Positions 1-9,061 of a DNA stretch of 10,556 nucleotides are shown piece after piece; position 1 is the first letter of the stretch; every line of letters starts with the position of its first letter. The position numbers were made by a program, and so were the translations under genes. Under the pieces are notes generated by a model that had not been told where the DNA came from, searched no databases, and saw nothing but the letters and a program-made list of their open reading frames with translations. This stretch comes from Cylindrobasidium torrendii FP15055 ss-10 (lineage: Eukaryota; Basidiomycota; Agaricomycetes; Agaricales; Physalacriaceae), in assembly GCA_000934385.1 (NCBI GenBank), contig KN880920.1:1-10556 (forward strand), written 5' to 3'.

Positions 1-13
1 TGATCCATAGGAA

Positions 14-298
14 TCAATTCCTCGAGTTCTTGTGAAAAACCTTCTCCGGCTTTGGATATTCACTCTGCTTTCGCACAGGTTGTATCAATTCCGGAGTCTT
101 GAACGCTGGTAACGTTCCTTGATTATAGGTTGGCATCGTTATCTTTCTTTTCGTTACAGGGTCTGTAATCGTGAGTTCTGTAGAACCATCAGAATTATCG
201 ACGGTTGTACATAAAGCACTTCGTTTAAACGGACGTCCCAATAATATATCGGTTGCTGATCTTTGTAGAACAGAGGGGTGTGGGCCATCGAGTGGCAT
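14..298 (-). pseudogene. Ty3/gypsy-like polyprotein fragment, C-terminal end of the aspartic protease region
   Basis: Read on the minus strand, this open stretch contains DILLGRPF (about 253 to 230), followed by an acidic stretch, a TITDP-type strand and KITMPTY. I know this order from the end of the retropepsin-like domain and the following linker in fungal Ty3/gypsy Gag-Pol proteins, where ILLGRPF corresponds to the conserved I(I/L)GR flap-side motif. The catalytic D-T/S-G end is absent; similarity stops near 280, so the fragment is truncated there. Towards the window edge the frame stops at 14-16, while a neighbouring frame reads ELEELIPMD across the same bases, which suggests a one-base frameshift. 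Reverse transcriptase, RNase H and integrase would lie left of the window and cannot be assessed. It is a decayed or partial retrotransposon, not a working gene. Confidence is good for the family and low for the exact limits. Confidence 0.7.
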
Positions 299-1740
299 GT
301 CCGGGTCACAGACTCACAAAGGCAACAATACATCAAAGTAAGAGAGCTCGGGGTACTTAGTGAGAGGGTTTCTACGGTTGACCTAGACGAGCTACATTGC
401 AGCAGCATTGCGAAGATGCAGGGAAGATACGGCACATGCCATGCGTGCAGTTTTGACTCTTGAGGACGGTCCAAATACAGCGGAGAATGCCAAAGAAGCA
501 AATCATCATAAGCGTGTAGAGGGAGAGTAGGAAGGAAGAATATATTTGGATCAAGTATCAAGATAAACAATATCAATGAGTACGCAAGAAAGCTATCAAA
601 AAGACGTCCTAAGTTCAAGGCCGAACGTGCATAGCCCAAACCTCGTGTGGCACCAAATTGAAAGAGTCGACCGCGATGGGTTCCGGTCATCATTTGCCCG
701 GCAAAGCCAAGCTTGATGTTGGCAGATGGTAGGGTGGTCGGATCCATCACGCGTTTGGCGCAAGCCTCAAGGTAGCTGAACAGAAGTTAATGCCACGTCA
801 AAACGGATATGCAAGTTGTTTATGGCACGCACCTTTATTCTGCTGCGCGCAAGACTCTCCTCTTGCTTGCTATCTTCTAAGTGCATGCCCCCTTGAGCGG
901 AAGCTAGAGCGCCTTGAGTGGGCATCCATAAGCAGGTTATCAATAAGCCGCCGTGCTCAAGGGAATCTAGGTGTAGATCCAAAGCATTGGCGTTGCTCAT
1001 CCACGTCTTGGTATTCAAATTCAAATCTGGAGAGGTGGGATGTAGAGATCCAGACAAACCGGATGAGGGCGCCGTACTGAAAGAGGGAGTCGGAGCCTGT
1101 TGTTTGGCGCCGCATGTAGTTGTCGACCATGGTGGTCGAAGGCAAGTACCTGACGGCGTCTGCCGGTCCGAATGATGCGCCTCGATCCGTCCGTCTCTTG
1201 AGGTTGAGTCTTAACTTCAGTTTGAAACCACCTCACTGTGTGGATTTCAAAAAATTGCTGCGGAAGGCAGCATAGATGTATCTAAAAGTGAAACCAACAC
1301 AAACTGGGTCTTTTTCATCCCTCAGTCTTGCGCAAATGATGCTCACTGTTGGATCCTGCTGCCTGCATCAATTGCTGTCGACAAATTTTAAAATACTTCT
1401 ATCCATTTCTTGCGTATTGATATGCTCGAGATCTAACAGTACTTACTGGTGTATGAGATGTCAGTAGGGCGGGAGGGATGGAACTATGGAATGTCGTCCA
1501 AGTCCACTTGCTGAGTCCGGTGCTTTGACCAATGACAATGAGAATGTGCTGTTAGAAATTTACCTAATCTACATACACTTGTCACTCAGAAATAGGATAG
1601 GATAGGATGATTTCATGGAATGGAATGAGGGATGGCAATGAACTGACAGGACCGCGGACATGTTCGGATATGAAAGTCTACAGAAATGAAGTCACGGACA
1701 TAGCGGAAATTGGGGGTTCTGACTTGGACAGGATATGCCA
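299..1740. other. No supportable gene; probable degraded repeat or retroelement-flank DNA
   Basis: I see no convincing gene here. Open frames exist on the minus strand (about 750-154 and 1057-767), but they do not link by good splice sites into a recognisable protein. The stretch upstream of the second, about 1200-1000 on the minus strand, is rich in Ser, Thr and Pro. It could be decayed gag-like sequence of the retroelement at 14-298, but no zinc knuckle or other Gag motif is visible. Near the right end are short A/G-rich tandem runs (AGGAT three times at 1594-1608, TGGAA twice at 1616-1625). No tRNA, rRNA or CRISPR-like pattern was seen. Confidence 0.4.
1594..1627. repeat. Short tandem runs AGGAT x3 and TGGAA x2
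   Basis: AGGAT is repeated three times at 1594-1608, and TGGAA twice at 1616-1625 followed by TG. These lie about 120-150 bp before the 79-bp repeat, in a purine-rich stretch. They could be simple slippage products or subterminal repeats of the unit that starts at the 79-bp sequence. Confidence 0.6.
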
Positions 1741-1749
1741 AAGCCTGGC

Positions 1750-1828
1750 TGTGTATTGTATTGTTCCTGGTTCCTGTAGAGAAACCTTCGACCTTGCAAT
1801 ATGACCGGATCACTAAAGTGACCCGGAA
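1750..1828. repeat. 79-bp direct repeat, copy 1
   Basis: These 79 bases are identical to 10478-10556, in the same orientation and 8728 bp apart. The match stops sharply on the left (C at 1749, G at 10477). The next 25 bases or so (1721-1746 against 10452-10475) are still alignable but diverged. Within the repeat there is a 7-bp tandem GTTCCTG (1763-1769, 1770-1776), and at its right end a palindrome (1805-1826). Copy 1 ends 57 bp before the start codon of gene A, so it also lies in that gene's promoter or 5' leader. No paired TG...CA ends and no primer-binding site were seen, so it does not look like a normal LTR. Confidence 0.9.
1805..1826. repeat. Imperfect palindrome at the right end of repeat copy 1
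   Basis: The left arm CCGGATCACT and the right arm AGTGACCCGG pair across an AA centre, with 9 of 10 positions matching and one A:C mismatch. It could be a hairpin in single-stranded DNA or RNA, or a two-fold binding site for a dimeric protein. The same palindrome is at 10533-10554. Confidence 0.85.
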
Positions 1829-1836
1829 CATCGTAG

Positions 1837-1870
1837 GTTCCGCGAACACTCCAGCCGCTTAGGAAGTGTT
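1837..1870. promoter_or_regulatory. Two small inverted repeats between the 79-bp repeat and gene A
   Basis: GTTC and GAAC flank CGC at 1837-1847. AACACT (1845-1850) can pair with AGTGTT (1865-1870) across a short loop. Both lie in the 57 bp between the direct repeat and the ATG of gene A, so this leader is unusually rich in dyads. Their role is unknown, and with such short arms chance is possible. Confidence 0.4.
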
Positions 1871-1885
1871 ATCCCTTTCTGCGCA

Positions 1886-4800
1886 ATGCCGCAGTCCTTG
1901 CCTGATGAGGGTATGGAGGCGGGGAAGGCCAGAAATGCTGGCGGACGCTCAAGAGGTGCGTCGGCTGTGCTGCAGCGCTTGTTGTTCTCACTGGTCCCCA
2001 GCTACGAGGAGCTCACCCAGAAAGGCGTCTGCAGTCGCTAGGAAAGGTGGAGTCCGGACCAGGCGGAGTAATGATACTCAGCGTAAGGTGTACTGTCTTT
2101 TCCACGTACGCCAGCACTCATCATAATACAGTGAACTTCCAGAGCACTGCCCGTGCCCACAAGACTGCTGTCCGAGCTCTTGTGAAGCTGGATCGTAAGC
2201 GCGTACGGAGCACCCAGTCGTTTCCGCCTCCTAAACGACAGCGGAGGTCATCTGCTTCGAATGGGCCGCGCAAGGCGTCTGGCGCTTCGCTTGAGGACCA
2301 TCCAGGCGGTGAGGAGGAAGCAGAGGAAGCGATAGACGAATTCATTGTGACAGGGATCCTTTCCCACCGATGGGTGCGTGTATAGCAGGCGAATGACAAG
2401 CGTGTATGCTCATCATCTTTAGGACGACAAGAACCAGCTGTTTTACACGGTTGAATGGGGTAGCAGTGGTGACAAAGAGGAGGTTCCCAGCGAAGAACCA
2501 CTATCCAGCTTGTGAAATGTTTCGCACAATCATTTCGGCTTCAGTTCATGTTTTTTCAGGACGCCTGCAGCCGATGGCGAGGGAGGCTGCTTGAGCCTTC
2601 TGAACAGGTATCATGAGCTGAACGGGATGTCCATGAAGGTGTGCCGAGCAACGCGCCGTCATCCTCAGACTTGGGAGGTCCATGCGGACAAGCACAGCGA
2701 CGAGAGGACACCTGTGCCAGCCTTTGTGACCGATGTCCAGGGTGGGATGGAGAGTGCGGGTTGTGAAGAGGATTCCGGAGACGATAGCAGTGGGGGTGTC
2801 GAGGACCACTCTGGCGAAGAAGACAACGACGCAGGAGGTGTGGCGGTGGAACAAGCGACAGATACTGGTAGTCGAATGACTCTCCGTAAGAGATAGCTTG
2901 CCCTGGCTGGAGAAGCAGCTCAAAAATCACTGTAGGTTTAGACGCTACGCTGTGTGAAAATCCCGCTCAGCAGAATACGGACGATGATCTGGAAGATTGC
3001 GAACTTGGCGAGGAGGAGGATGAATTTGAGGGCGCCTTTGAGGAACTCGAAGATAGTGCGATCTCGTCAAGTACGTGCAATGCTTCCAGGAGCATTGTGT
3101 TATGTTGAATGTCCAACAGAGAGCCCTTTCATCCAGGGTCTATCTGTCGCATCGATCAGCGCTTCGGCAACTTCGTTTGTGCTGGCGCACCGAGCACTTA
3201 GCCACATCGAAGAGAAGCATCAGTCGGCCGAGTATCTTGGGTGGCTGACCAAGTATGTGGAGACGCTCTCACAATGTAAAACAGATGAGGTAGCATTTTC
3301 GACGGCTACTATGGTTTACCAAGGAATTTCGTCTGCAACAGCAGATGCACATGTTCAAATCGCGACTCAATCTCTACAGCGCCAGGTCATACTCCTGACG
3401 AGGTATTACATGCTCCTGTGGGCAACACGTCTGATTAATGATGCCGGGCAAGCGAGCTGGGCACAGACGCTGCGTTCAAAAGTCAAGGACGTCCTGCTGA
3501 ACAACATTTCGGTTACGACGGACAAGGTTATATTCGAGGCAAAGTGTCTTGGTTTCCCCTCTGCGAATATTCAAGAGTACTGCCTCATGCGTCCAGGAAC
3601 TCCTGCCTCATGGAAGCGCCAGCCTAATACGGAGGGTCTTGACGCCAGGGTGGATTGCCTTGTGGTAGAAATCGTCGAGCACTGGCTTGGGTTGGTCTCA
3701 ACAGACGAATCCAAGATGCAGCGTCGGTTTTTGCAGGTCCTTGCCTCCCTTGACCTCAAGCTTCTGCTATCTATCTGGCTGCTTCCTTCCACCTGGGAGG
3801 CGTATAGCATGCCGTCAGCGTACGCGGTTATGCGCCAGGAAGGACGTCGTACAGGAGGCCCGGTATCTGAAATTCAGTGGAATTCGCTGGTGTCCGATCT
3901 AAATCAGGTGATGCTCGAAGACGATGATGCGTGCGTGGCATTTCTACTTTGACGACCACCACTGAAAAGCGAGCAGTGCGGAGCGAAAGGACGCTCTGGA
4001 AACACTTGCAAGTTTAGCCCAATCCTTCCTAGGCACGATGCCCTTAGCTCGAAAACTTCGAATGGTAGAAGGTATGGTTTTTGTGTTTCTGGCACATGTC
4101 GTGCGTTGACCGGCTTGTTGCAGCTTCCCCTGAGATTCCCGTTCCGCAGAGTAGGAGCGCTGCATTTGAGAGTGCTTTGATTCTTCCTCTCTATCAGTTT
4201 ATCGTTGCGCTCATGCCTCTCCTCGATGGTCTGGCACAAACGAAGCTCCAGAAGGCGGTGCACAACAAGCTTGATTCCCGGCTCCCATTCCGTGAGCATG
4301 CGCCCACACGCCACCACGTCCGTACCGATGCTCGATTCTGCGGCCTTCATACCGACGATGTCCTTGGCGTTGTACGCTCTCTGGTCATCAATCGCGGCTT
4401 GACGTTCAACACCGAGATGGTTTTCACCCACGGAGCATGGTTTGATTCGCCGGACGACTGGGCGTCCTTTCGTGGAACATCAAGCAAAGACGAACCCAAA
4501 TACGTGAACAAGATGGCATATGGTCGAACACAAGGGCGGCATTCGGACAATTTTGGCTTGCTCTGGGAACAGAGCGAAGCCTTGGCCAACGCAATCAAAT
4601 CCGTACCCATTGGCAAGATGACATTTACGCGCGCGCTCTACCTGATGCGCAAGCCTTGTCATATTCTGTCGTTTGGTGGGTTGACTTCGCTTCTGTTGGT
4701 CGAAGATTTGGTCTATGCCGGGCTCGTCGAGATGCCATCACTTGAGGAGTTTGCGAAGGAGGCTGCGCGGCTGAAGATGGGAGCAGTGTCGGCGATGACA

Positions 4801-5089
4801 GAGATGTCGCTCGTAGCGAACGGGGCGTCCACGGCTGAGTGTTCAGCAGCTTTTGTCCGAGTATTCAAGTGAGTCCTGTGCAAATACGTCTGTGCTCTAT
4901 CGCTAACGATTTGTAAGTTATCTGGACGATGTTCTTACCGCGGAACAGAAAGCCAAAATGTCTTTTGACATGTTCATGGTGGAGCATGCGCTGTGCAAGT
5001 TCACAAGGTGTAAGCGGTGGCATCAAAATAGGAGGACGACTACCTAACGTGTACGATACGCTATTATTGCTAGAATTGCACATTGTTGA
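1886..5089 (+). CDS. Gene A: large multi-exon protein with a chromo-like segment and an unrecognised C-terminal region
   Basis: Exons: 1886-1955, 2002-2082, 2132-2373, 2423-2511, 2560-2885, 2936-3070, 3120-3930, 3977-4071, 4124-4868, 4918-5007, 5074-5089. All phases join, giving about 899 codons. The start is the ATG whose first exon splices in frame. Residues 1-118 are basic and low-complexity, with a nuclear-localisation-like PPKRQRR (83-89). At 120-158, EFIVTGILSHRW then FYTVEW and an acidic SEEPL resembles a short chromodomain. Acidic, probably disordered stretches follow (about 218-252 and 285-312). Residues 315-899 are globular; conspicuous parts are EMVFTHGAWFDSPDDW (about 714-729) and RALYLMRKPCHILSFGG (about 787-803). 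I do not recognise this region and see no clear DDE, tyrosine-recombinase, helicase or polymerase motif. The last exon is doubtful: a TGA at 5087 cuts off a good tail readable in another frame to 5147. A converges on gene B. Nuclear location is inferred. Confidence 0.82.
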
Positions 5090-5291
5090 GAACAAATGGC
5101 CGAGTGGGTATGACTTGGAGAAGAAGTTTCCTGTGGGCTTGGGGTAGACGTGTAGGATATGACCACCTTTCTTTACGCATCTCTTTTCAAGTGTGTGGTT
5201 CGGACGTCAAAGTTGAATTGCATGTTATACTATGTGATCACGTTTTCTACGCTACAACAAAAACCGGAAAATACTCAAATATTCTACAAAG
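5090..5291. other. Convergent 3' spacer between genes A and B
   Basis: This holds the possible extra tail of gene A (to the TAG at 5145-5147) and otherwise AT-rich sequence before the minus-strand stop of gene B at 5294-5292. A plus-strand open frame runs through it and on to 5487, but it overlaps the well-supported last exons of gene B in antisense and is not believed. I see no RNA gene. Confidence 0.6.
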
Positions 5292-8200
5292 TCACGCGCC
5301 AGACTGTGCAGCAGCCTTGGTGGCGCTTCGAGTGCTTGCGCGTCTGGAAGTGGACGATGATGCCCCCGCCGACTTGCCTCCACGTTTGGGTCCTGGTGCG
5401 GCAGCGCTCCCTTGCTTGTTAGGGCGCTTTGCACTGGGCAACTCATCGTCCTTGGGCGCCTTTCGCTTGGAACCTAGTGAATGTTAGTATCAAGGCGGAT
5501 TTGTTTTTGCTGAGAACTCACGAGTCGTGTCCTGGGGCTCTCCTTCCTGGCCTTTGGGCGGTTCAACTGTACGGTTATTGAGACAGAAGACTAAAGCAGG
5601 AAGTTGTTGGCGTACGTGTTGCAGTTGCCAGGGGAAGCGAATGGTCCTGCGCCTCATCCTCCAGATGGCCCTCTGTTCCCAACAGTAGGATAAAGTGCCC
5701 ATTCAATACAAGCGATGCCGAGAAGAGACTTTCCGTTTTCTTGACTGTGTAGGCGGTGTATCCCACAATCACCACGGCATTGACTGGAATCTCGCCCGAA
5801 TAACGCTCCAAAGCGGATGGGTTGGCGAAAAATTGTTCGTATTCTTTGGGCGAAGAATTCCATCCGGGCGCGCGATAGACTGGGACTATGGCAATGTGAG
5901 TTTGACTGCTCGAGGAACTAGAATGGGAAAGAGCGTACTGTTCTGGGAAAACTGTCGACGGCCGCGCTGGGCGCCAGACCCTGTATCCGAGCGTTTTGTC
6001 TTCATCGGAGATTTCTTGGGCGGCGCAGAGGCGTTTGTTGGCTCGCTTGCGAGTGCGACGGAGGGGTCTGTTCCAATTGGTCAGGGAACGAAATGCTGTC
6101 AAGTGTTTGCCGTACCAAAGTCTACAAGCTTGGCGGGGACCTTGCCTTTTTTAATTGCATCGGTGACCTCGAACGTGGGCTCTGTCGTGATGTGCAAGTA
6201 CTTGTGGTTGTCGATAACCTCAACGGGGCCTTTGGTCTCCGTGTAGCCGAGGATTTCGCCGCAGATGGAAAAGATGGAGCGCTGCTCCTGTTCGGTTGGG
6301 GCGATGTCAACGCTGTGGTGTGCCATCGTGTGGTTGGCAGCCTCAGTGATATGCGGTGTTACCAGGTTTGACCGCGCAATAATGCCGGGAATGACTCCGA
6401 CCACGACGTTGTTCGACCCTTCCCATGTCAAGATTTGGCCATTTCGAGGCCCGGATGCCCAAGGCTGCCCTTTGAGGAGCGGCAAGGGAACCTGTCCAAG
6501 GTTGCTCAGCTTGTGTGGCATGAACGTGAAAGTCAGCGTCCTCATAACCGACCTGCAGGGTTGGTTACAAGTTAGTTGGGTCTTTGTCAACGGATGCAGG
6601 AAGTTGCGTACTGTTGAACCGTTGGAGAGTACGTATCAAGTGTCTCGCTATCCTCCAAGCAGAGGTAATTGCTTGGTAGTGCTGAGGCGCTACGCAGAAA
6701 CGGGGAGCACTTGTTGTACCTGTATAGTTGTGGTTAGCTCATGTACTTCAGGCGGCGTGCAACGTACGGAAGTTCACGATTTGGGTAGCCCTTATAAAAG
6801 ACCGAGAGACGGCAGGTGGGAAGTTGTAGGGCGCTGAGGAGGGCGTAGTGCTTGTCGTGATCCTTGTCAAATTTGACGAAGGGCGTGTGAGCATCTTTGC
6901 GGGGTTGAGAATCATCGGCAGAGAGAACGTTGGGGATGTTGCGACGGCCCAAGAGTTCAGCATCGTCAAGATAAATGTCCTCTGTTTCTAACAACAATCA
7001 AATTAGCATTGTGTAGCTTCTGGACTGTGGGAGCACATACCTTTGCCGTCAACGTCCATCTCATCCTGGAGCGTGGCATAGCCCGGGCTATCCTTCTTCA
7101 CATCGACGTTGGGACTCTGAGGTTGTGATACGCTGCCGATATCATTGGCGTTGTCGTTACCGCCGTCTTCTTCCAAAGAGCCCTCACTGAGGCTTGATTC
7201 CTCGTTCTCTTCGTCCTCAAAGTCGTTGTTCTCATTGTCCTCGATGCTCTCATTGTCCTCGTTGTGGTCTGACTCAACAGCCTCGACATCAACGAACATT
7301 GAAATGTCCATGGTGTTGTTGTCATCAAGTAGTTCTGGAATTTGTGAGGAAAGAGTTGATGGGTTTGTACTATGTGACACACCGTCGTCGGGGTTGGGCG
7401 GGAGGAGCGCCTTGATTTGCTCCTCAATTTGGAGGTGTTCTGCTAGGAGCTCGGCACGCCGTTCTCTGAGCGCTTGGAGGGTGTTGGTGTTACTGTATAT
7501 TGATCAGGTTGCTTTCGTATTCTCTGGAACTCTAACACTGACCTTTTGGGAGGAGAAGATGGCGGAGATGCTACAATTCGTTGCAGCGCCCCATGGCGTC
7601 GGAGTGCCTTTGTCCGTGTGGCTGAGAAGGGTGATGGCATGGGTGAGGGCGGGCGTGTTACGGACTGGTGTTTGTCTTTGCACAACGTCAGCGGGGTGTT
7701 TTAGGATGGTGTGAAAGTAGTGCGTACCATTCAGGGCAGTGAAGTCAAGGACCCTCGAAGGTGGAGGCGGTGTGAAGGATGCAACATTGGCGACCTTAGA
7801 AGCCTGTCTGGGACGAGGTCTGGTCTTTGTGGCACCACTGGCGGGCGCACTAACGCTGTCCTGGATGGTGGCTGGAGGAGGCCGCTGAACGGGCTCAGAC
7901 CTGCAAGTGTAGGTGAGTTGCGCCGAAGCAGGAGTGATCATGGTGTTTACCCTTGAGCGTTGAATTCCTGCTTGCCCTGAGTCATTGGGGCGGATGCGGG
8001 CTCCTTGACCTTGTGCTGTCGACGACCAACGTCCTTTCTACGAAGCGATCAGGGCAATAGAAATGTGAAGGGAGCGTAGGACTAACTCTTGGACGCGCGA
8101 CTTGGGGGACTTGCGGTATGAGACCGTCTGCCAGTCGTTGTCGTCCATGTCAGGACCTAACCTAGTAGCTGTGGTCAGTCGCTATGCCATAGAGATGTGC

Positions 8201-8435
8201 GCCATACTCACTGGGCATCTTTTGGGAAAAGGGATGCTTGAAGCGATGGCTTTGAAGTTGCAAGCGAAACTTTGCTGGCCTCAGCGTAGGTCTTGGGCTC
8301 GGCCCTACAAGTAGTCGGTGAGTTAGAACCCTGTGGAAGACAAAGTGCTCACTTCTCGGCGTGGTGATCAGGCTTGGGCTTGGAGGAGGCGCCAAAGAAT
8401 TGTGCAACCTGCGACGAAGGGCTAAGGGGTTCCAT
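5292..8435 (-). CDS. Gene B: 828-residue modular acidic/basic protein of unknown function
   Basis: Exons, high to low: 8435-8353, 8304-8212, 8161-8087, 8037-7951, 7900-7728, 7675-7543, 7492-7041, 6987-6768, 6719-6612, 6552-6116, 6067-5939, 5885-5616, 5566-5522, 5473-5292. The thirteen introns are 48-59 nt, and the spliced length is exactly 829 codons with the stop. The last intron has GTGAGT, TACTAAC and TAG. Residues 1-214 are Pro/Ser/Lys-rich and probably disordered. A coiled coil lies at about 220-246 (LQALRERRAELLAEHLQIEE), and a very acidic Asp/Glu/Asn tract at 283-333. A globular part covers about 366-620, a basic linker 621-663, a second folded part 664-753, and a Lys/Arg/Ser/Ala tail 768-828 contains SKRKAPK. 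Acidic tract plus basic tail is the make-up of nuclear chromatin-binding proteins, but no named domain is recognised. It is convergent with A and divergent from C. Confidence 0.87.
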
Positions 8436-9061
8436 TCTCAGGATTGAGGTAGGGAAAAAATTGAAGTGTCTGGCGGGGAAACTTTTTTGCTTATGAGGAA
8501 TCAAGTGGGTGCTGAACACGTCTGCAAATTTCCCACTCTTACTAAATGCCGACGACCACCGCCTTTGCATCGGTGGCCGAGAAAAGCTTTCTCTGGCATT
8601 TGGCGCCACAACGTAGGATACTTGTACGCCATCTGGGGTTTGCTCTGCGATGTCGGCAATCTCGGGACAACCTTGTTAGGCATGGGCTGCCAATGCGCAC
8701 CACTGCGCCACACCGGTAGGTCATTGTTTTTGCGTTGGGTACGGGTTTTCTGAGGCACAGGTGCGGTTTTTTAATACGTGCAGGCTGTCGGAATGGAGGA
8801 TTCTAGAGGTTAAGTCACGGGCATGTCAGGCTATAGCGGGCTGCCGCGACGGATGTGCGCTGGGCATGTAGTCCAAGGAGAATATCGCCGTGTTGGCGCT
8901 GTGTTAACCTTTTCTGTGACGTTACTATGCTTCAAGAGTAGAATGGTTGGTGATTGCGTAGTTTGCAAGGTGTTGTTGTGCATCGTTGTGTGAGGTCCTT
9001 GAGGCAATGGAGATTCTAGCGCATTGCTCTCAACTTGCAACAGCAACAAGGCGGCGTTATC
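8436..9061. promoter_or_regulatory. Divergent promoter region of genes B and C
   Basis: This 626-bp spacer separates the start codons of B (minus) and C (plus), so it must hold both promoters. A pyrimidine-rich run lies just upstream of the ATG of B (read on the minus strand, about 8463-8440), as often seen before fungal start codons. I could not place a convincing TATA box. On the minus strand at 8710-8700 it contains TGGCGCAGTGG, which matches a tRNA A-box (treated under findings). Small open frames on both strands here have no support. Confidence 0.55.

Noticed and set aside
154..750. A 198-codon minus-strand open frame
   Set aside because: It overlaps the retroelement fragment in another frame, has an odd composition with a hydrophobic run and no recognisable domain, and its last third is antisense-type shadow. 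It is probably chance openness.
767..1236. Minus-strand open frames rich in Ser/Thr/Pro upstream of the retroelement fragment
   Set aside because: No Gag zinc knuckle, no good splice links and no coherent protein, so gag cannot be claimed.
1805..1826. Helitron 3' terminus
   Set aside because: A hairpin is present but no CTRR end follows closely, and no Rep/helicase motif occurs in the three proteins.
3904..4431. A 175-codon minus-strand open frame
   Set aside because: It is antisense to exons 7-9 of gene A, whose spliced frame is far better supported.
5083..5487. Plus-strand open frame continuing past the end of gene A
   Set aside because: It runs antisense through the last exon of gene B, which closes the 829-codon frame exactly and encodes a sensible basic tail.
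7145..7714. A 189-codon plus-strand open frame rich in Ser
   Set aside because: The Ser/Leu run is the antisense reading of the Asp/Glu tract in gene B.
8349..8609. Longer N-terminus for gene B upstream of 8435
   Set aside because: The frame is open further upstream, but the ATG at 8435 has a suitable leader and begins the sensible exon; the extension contains no recognisable protein signal.
8655..8714. A functional tRNA gene
   Set aside because: The D-arm and A-box are good, but the T-stem does not pair and the anticodon loop lacks T33.
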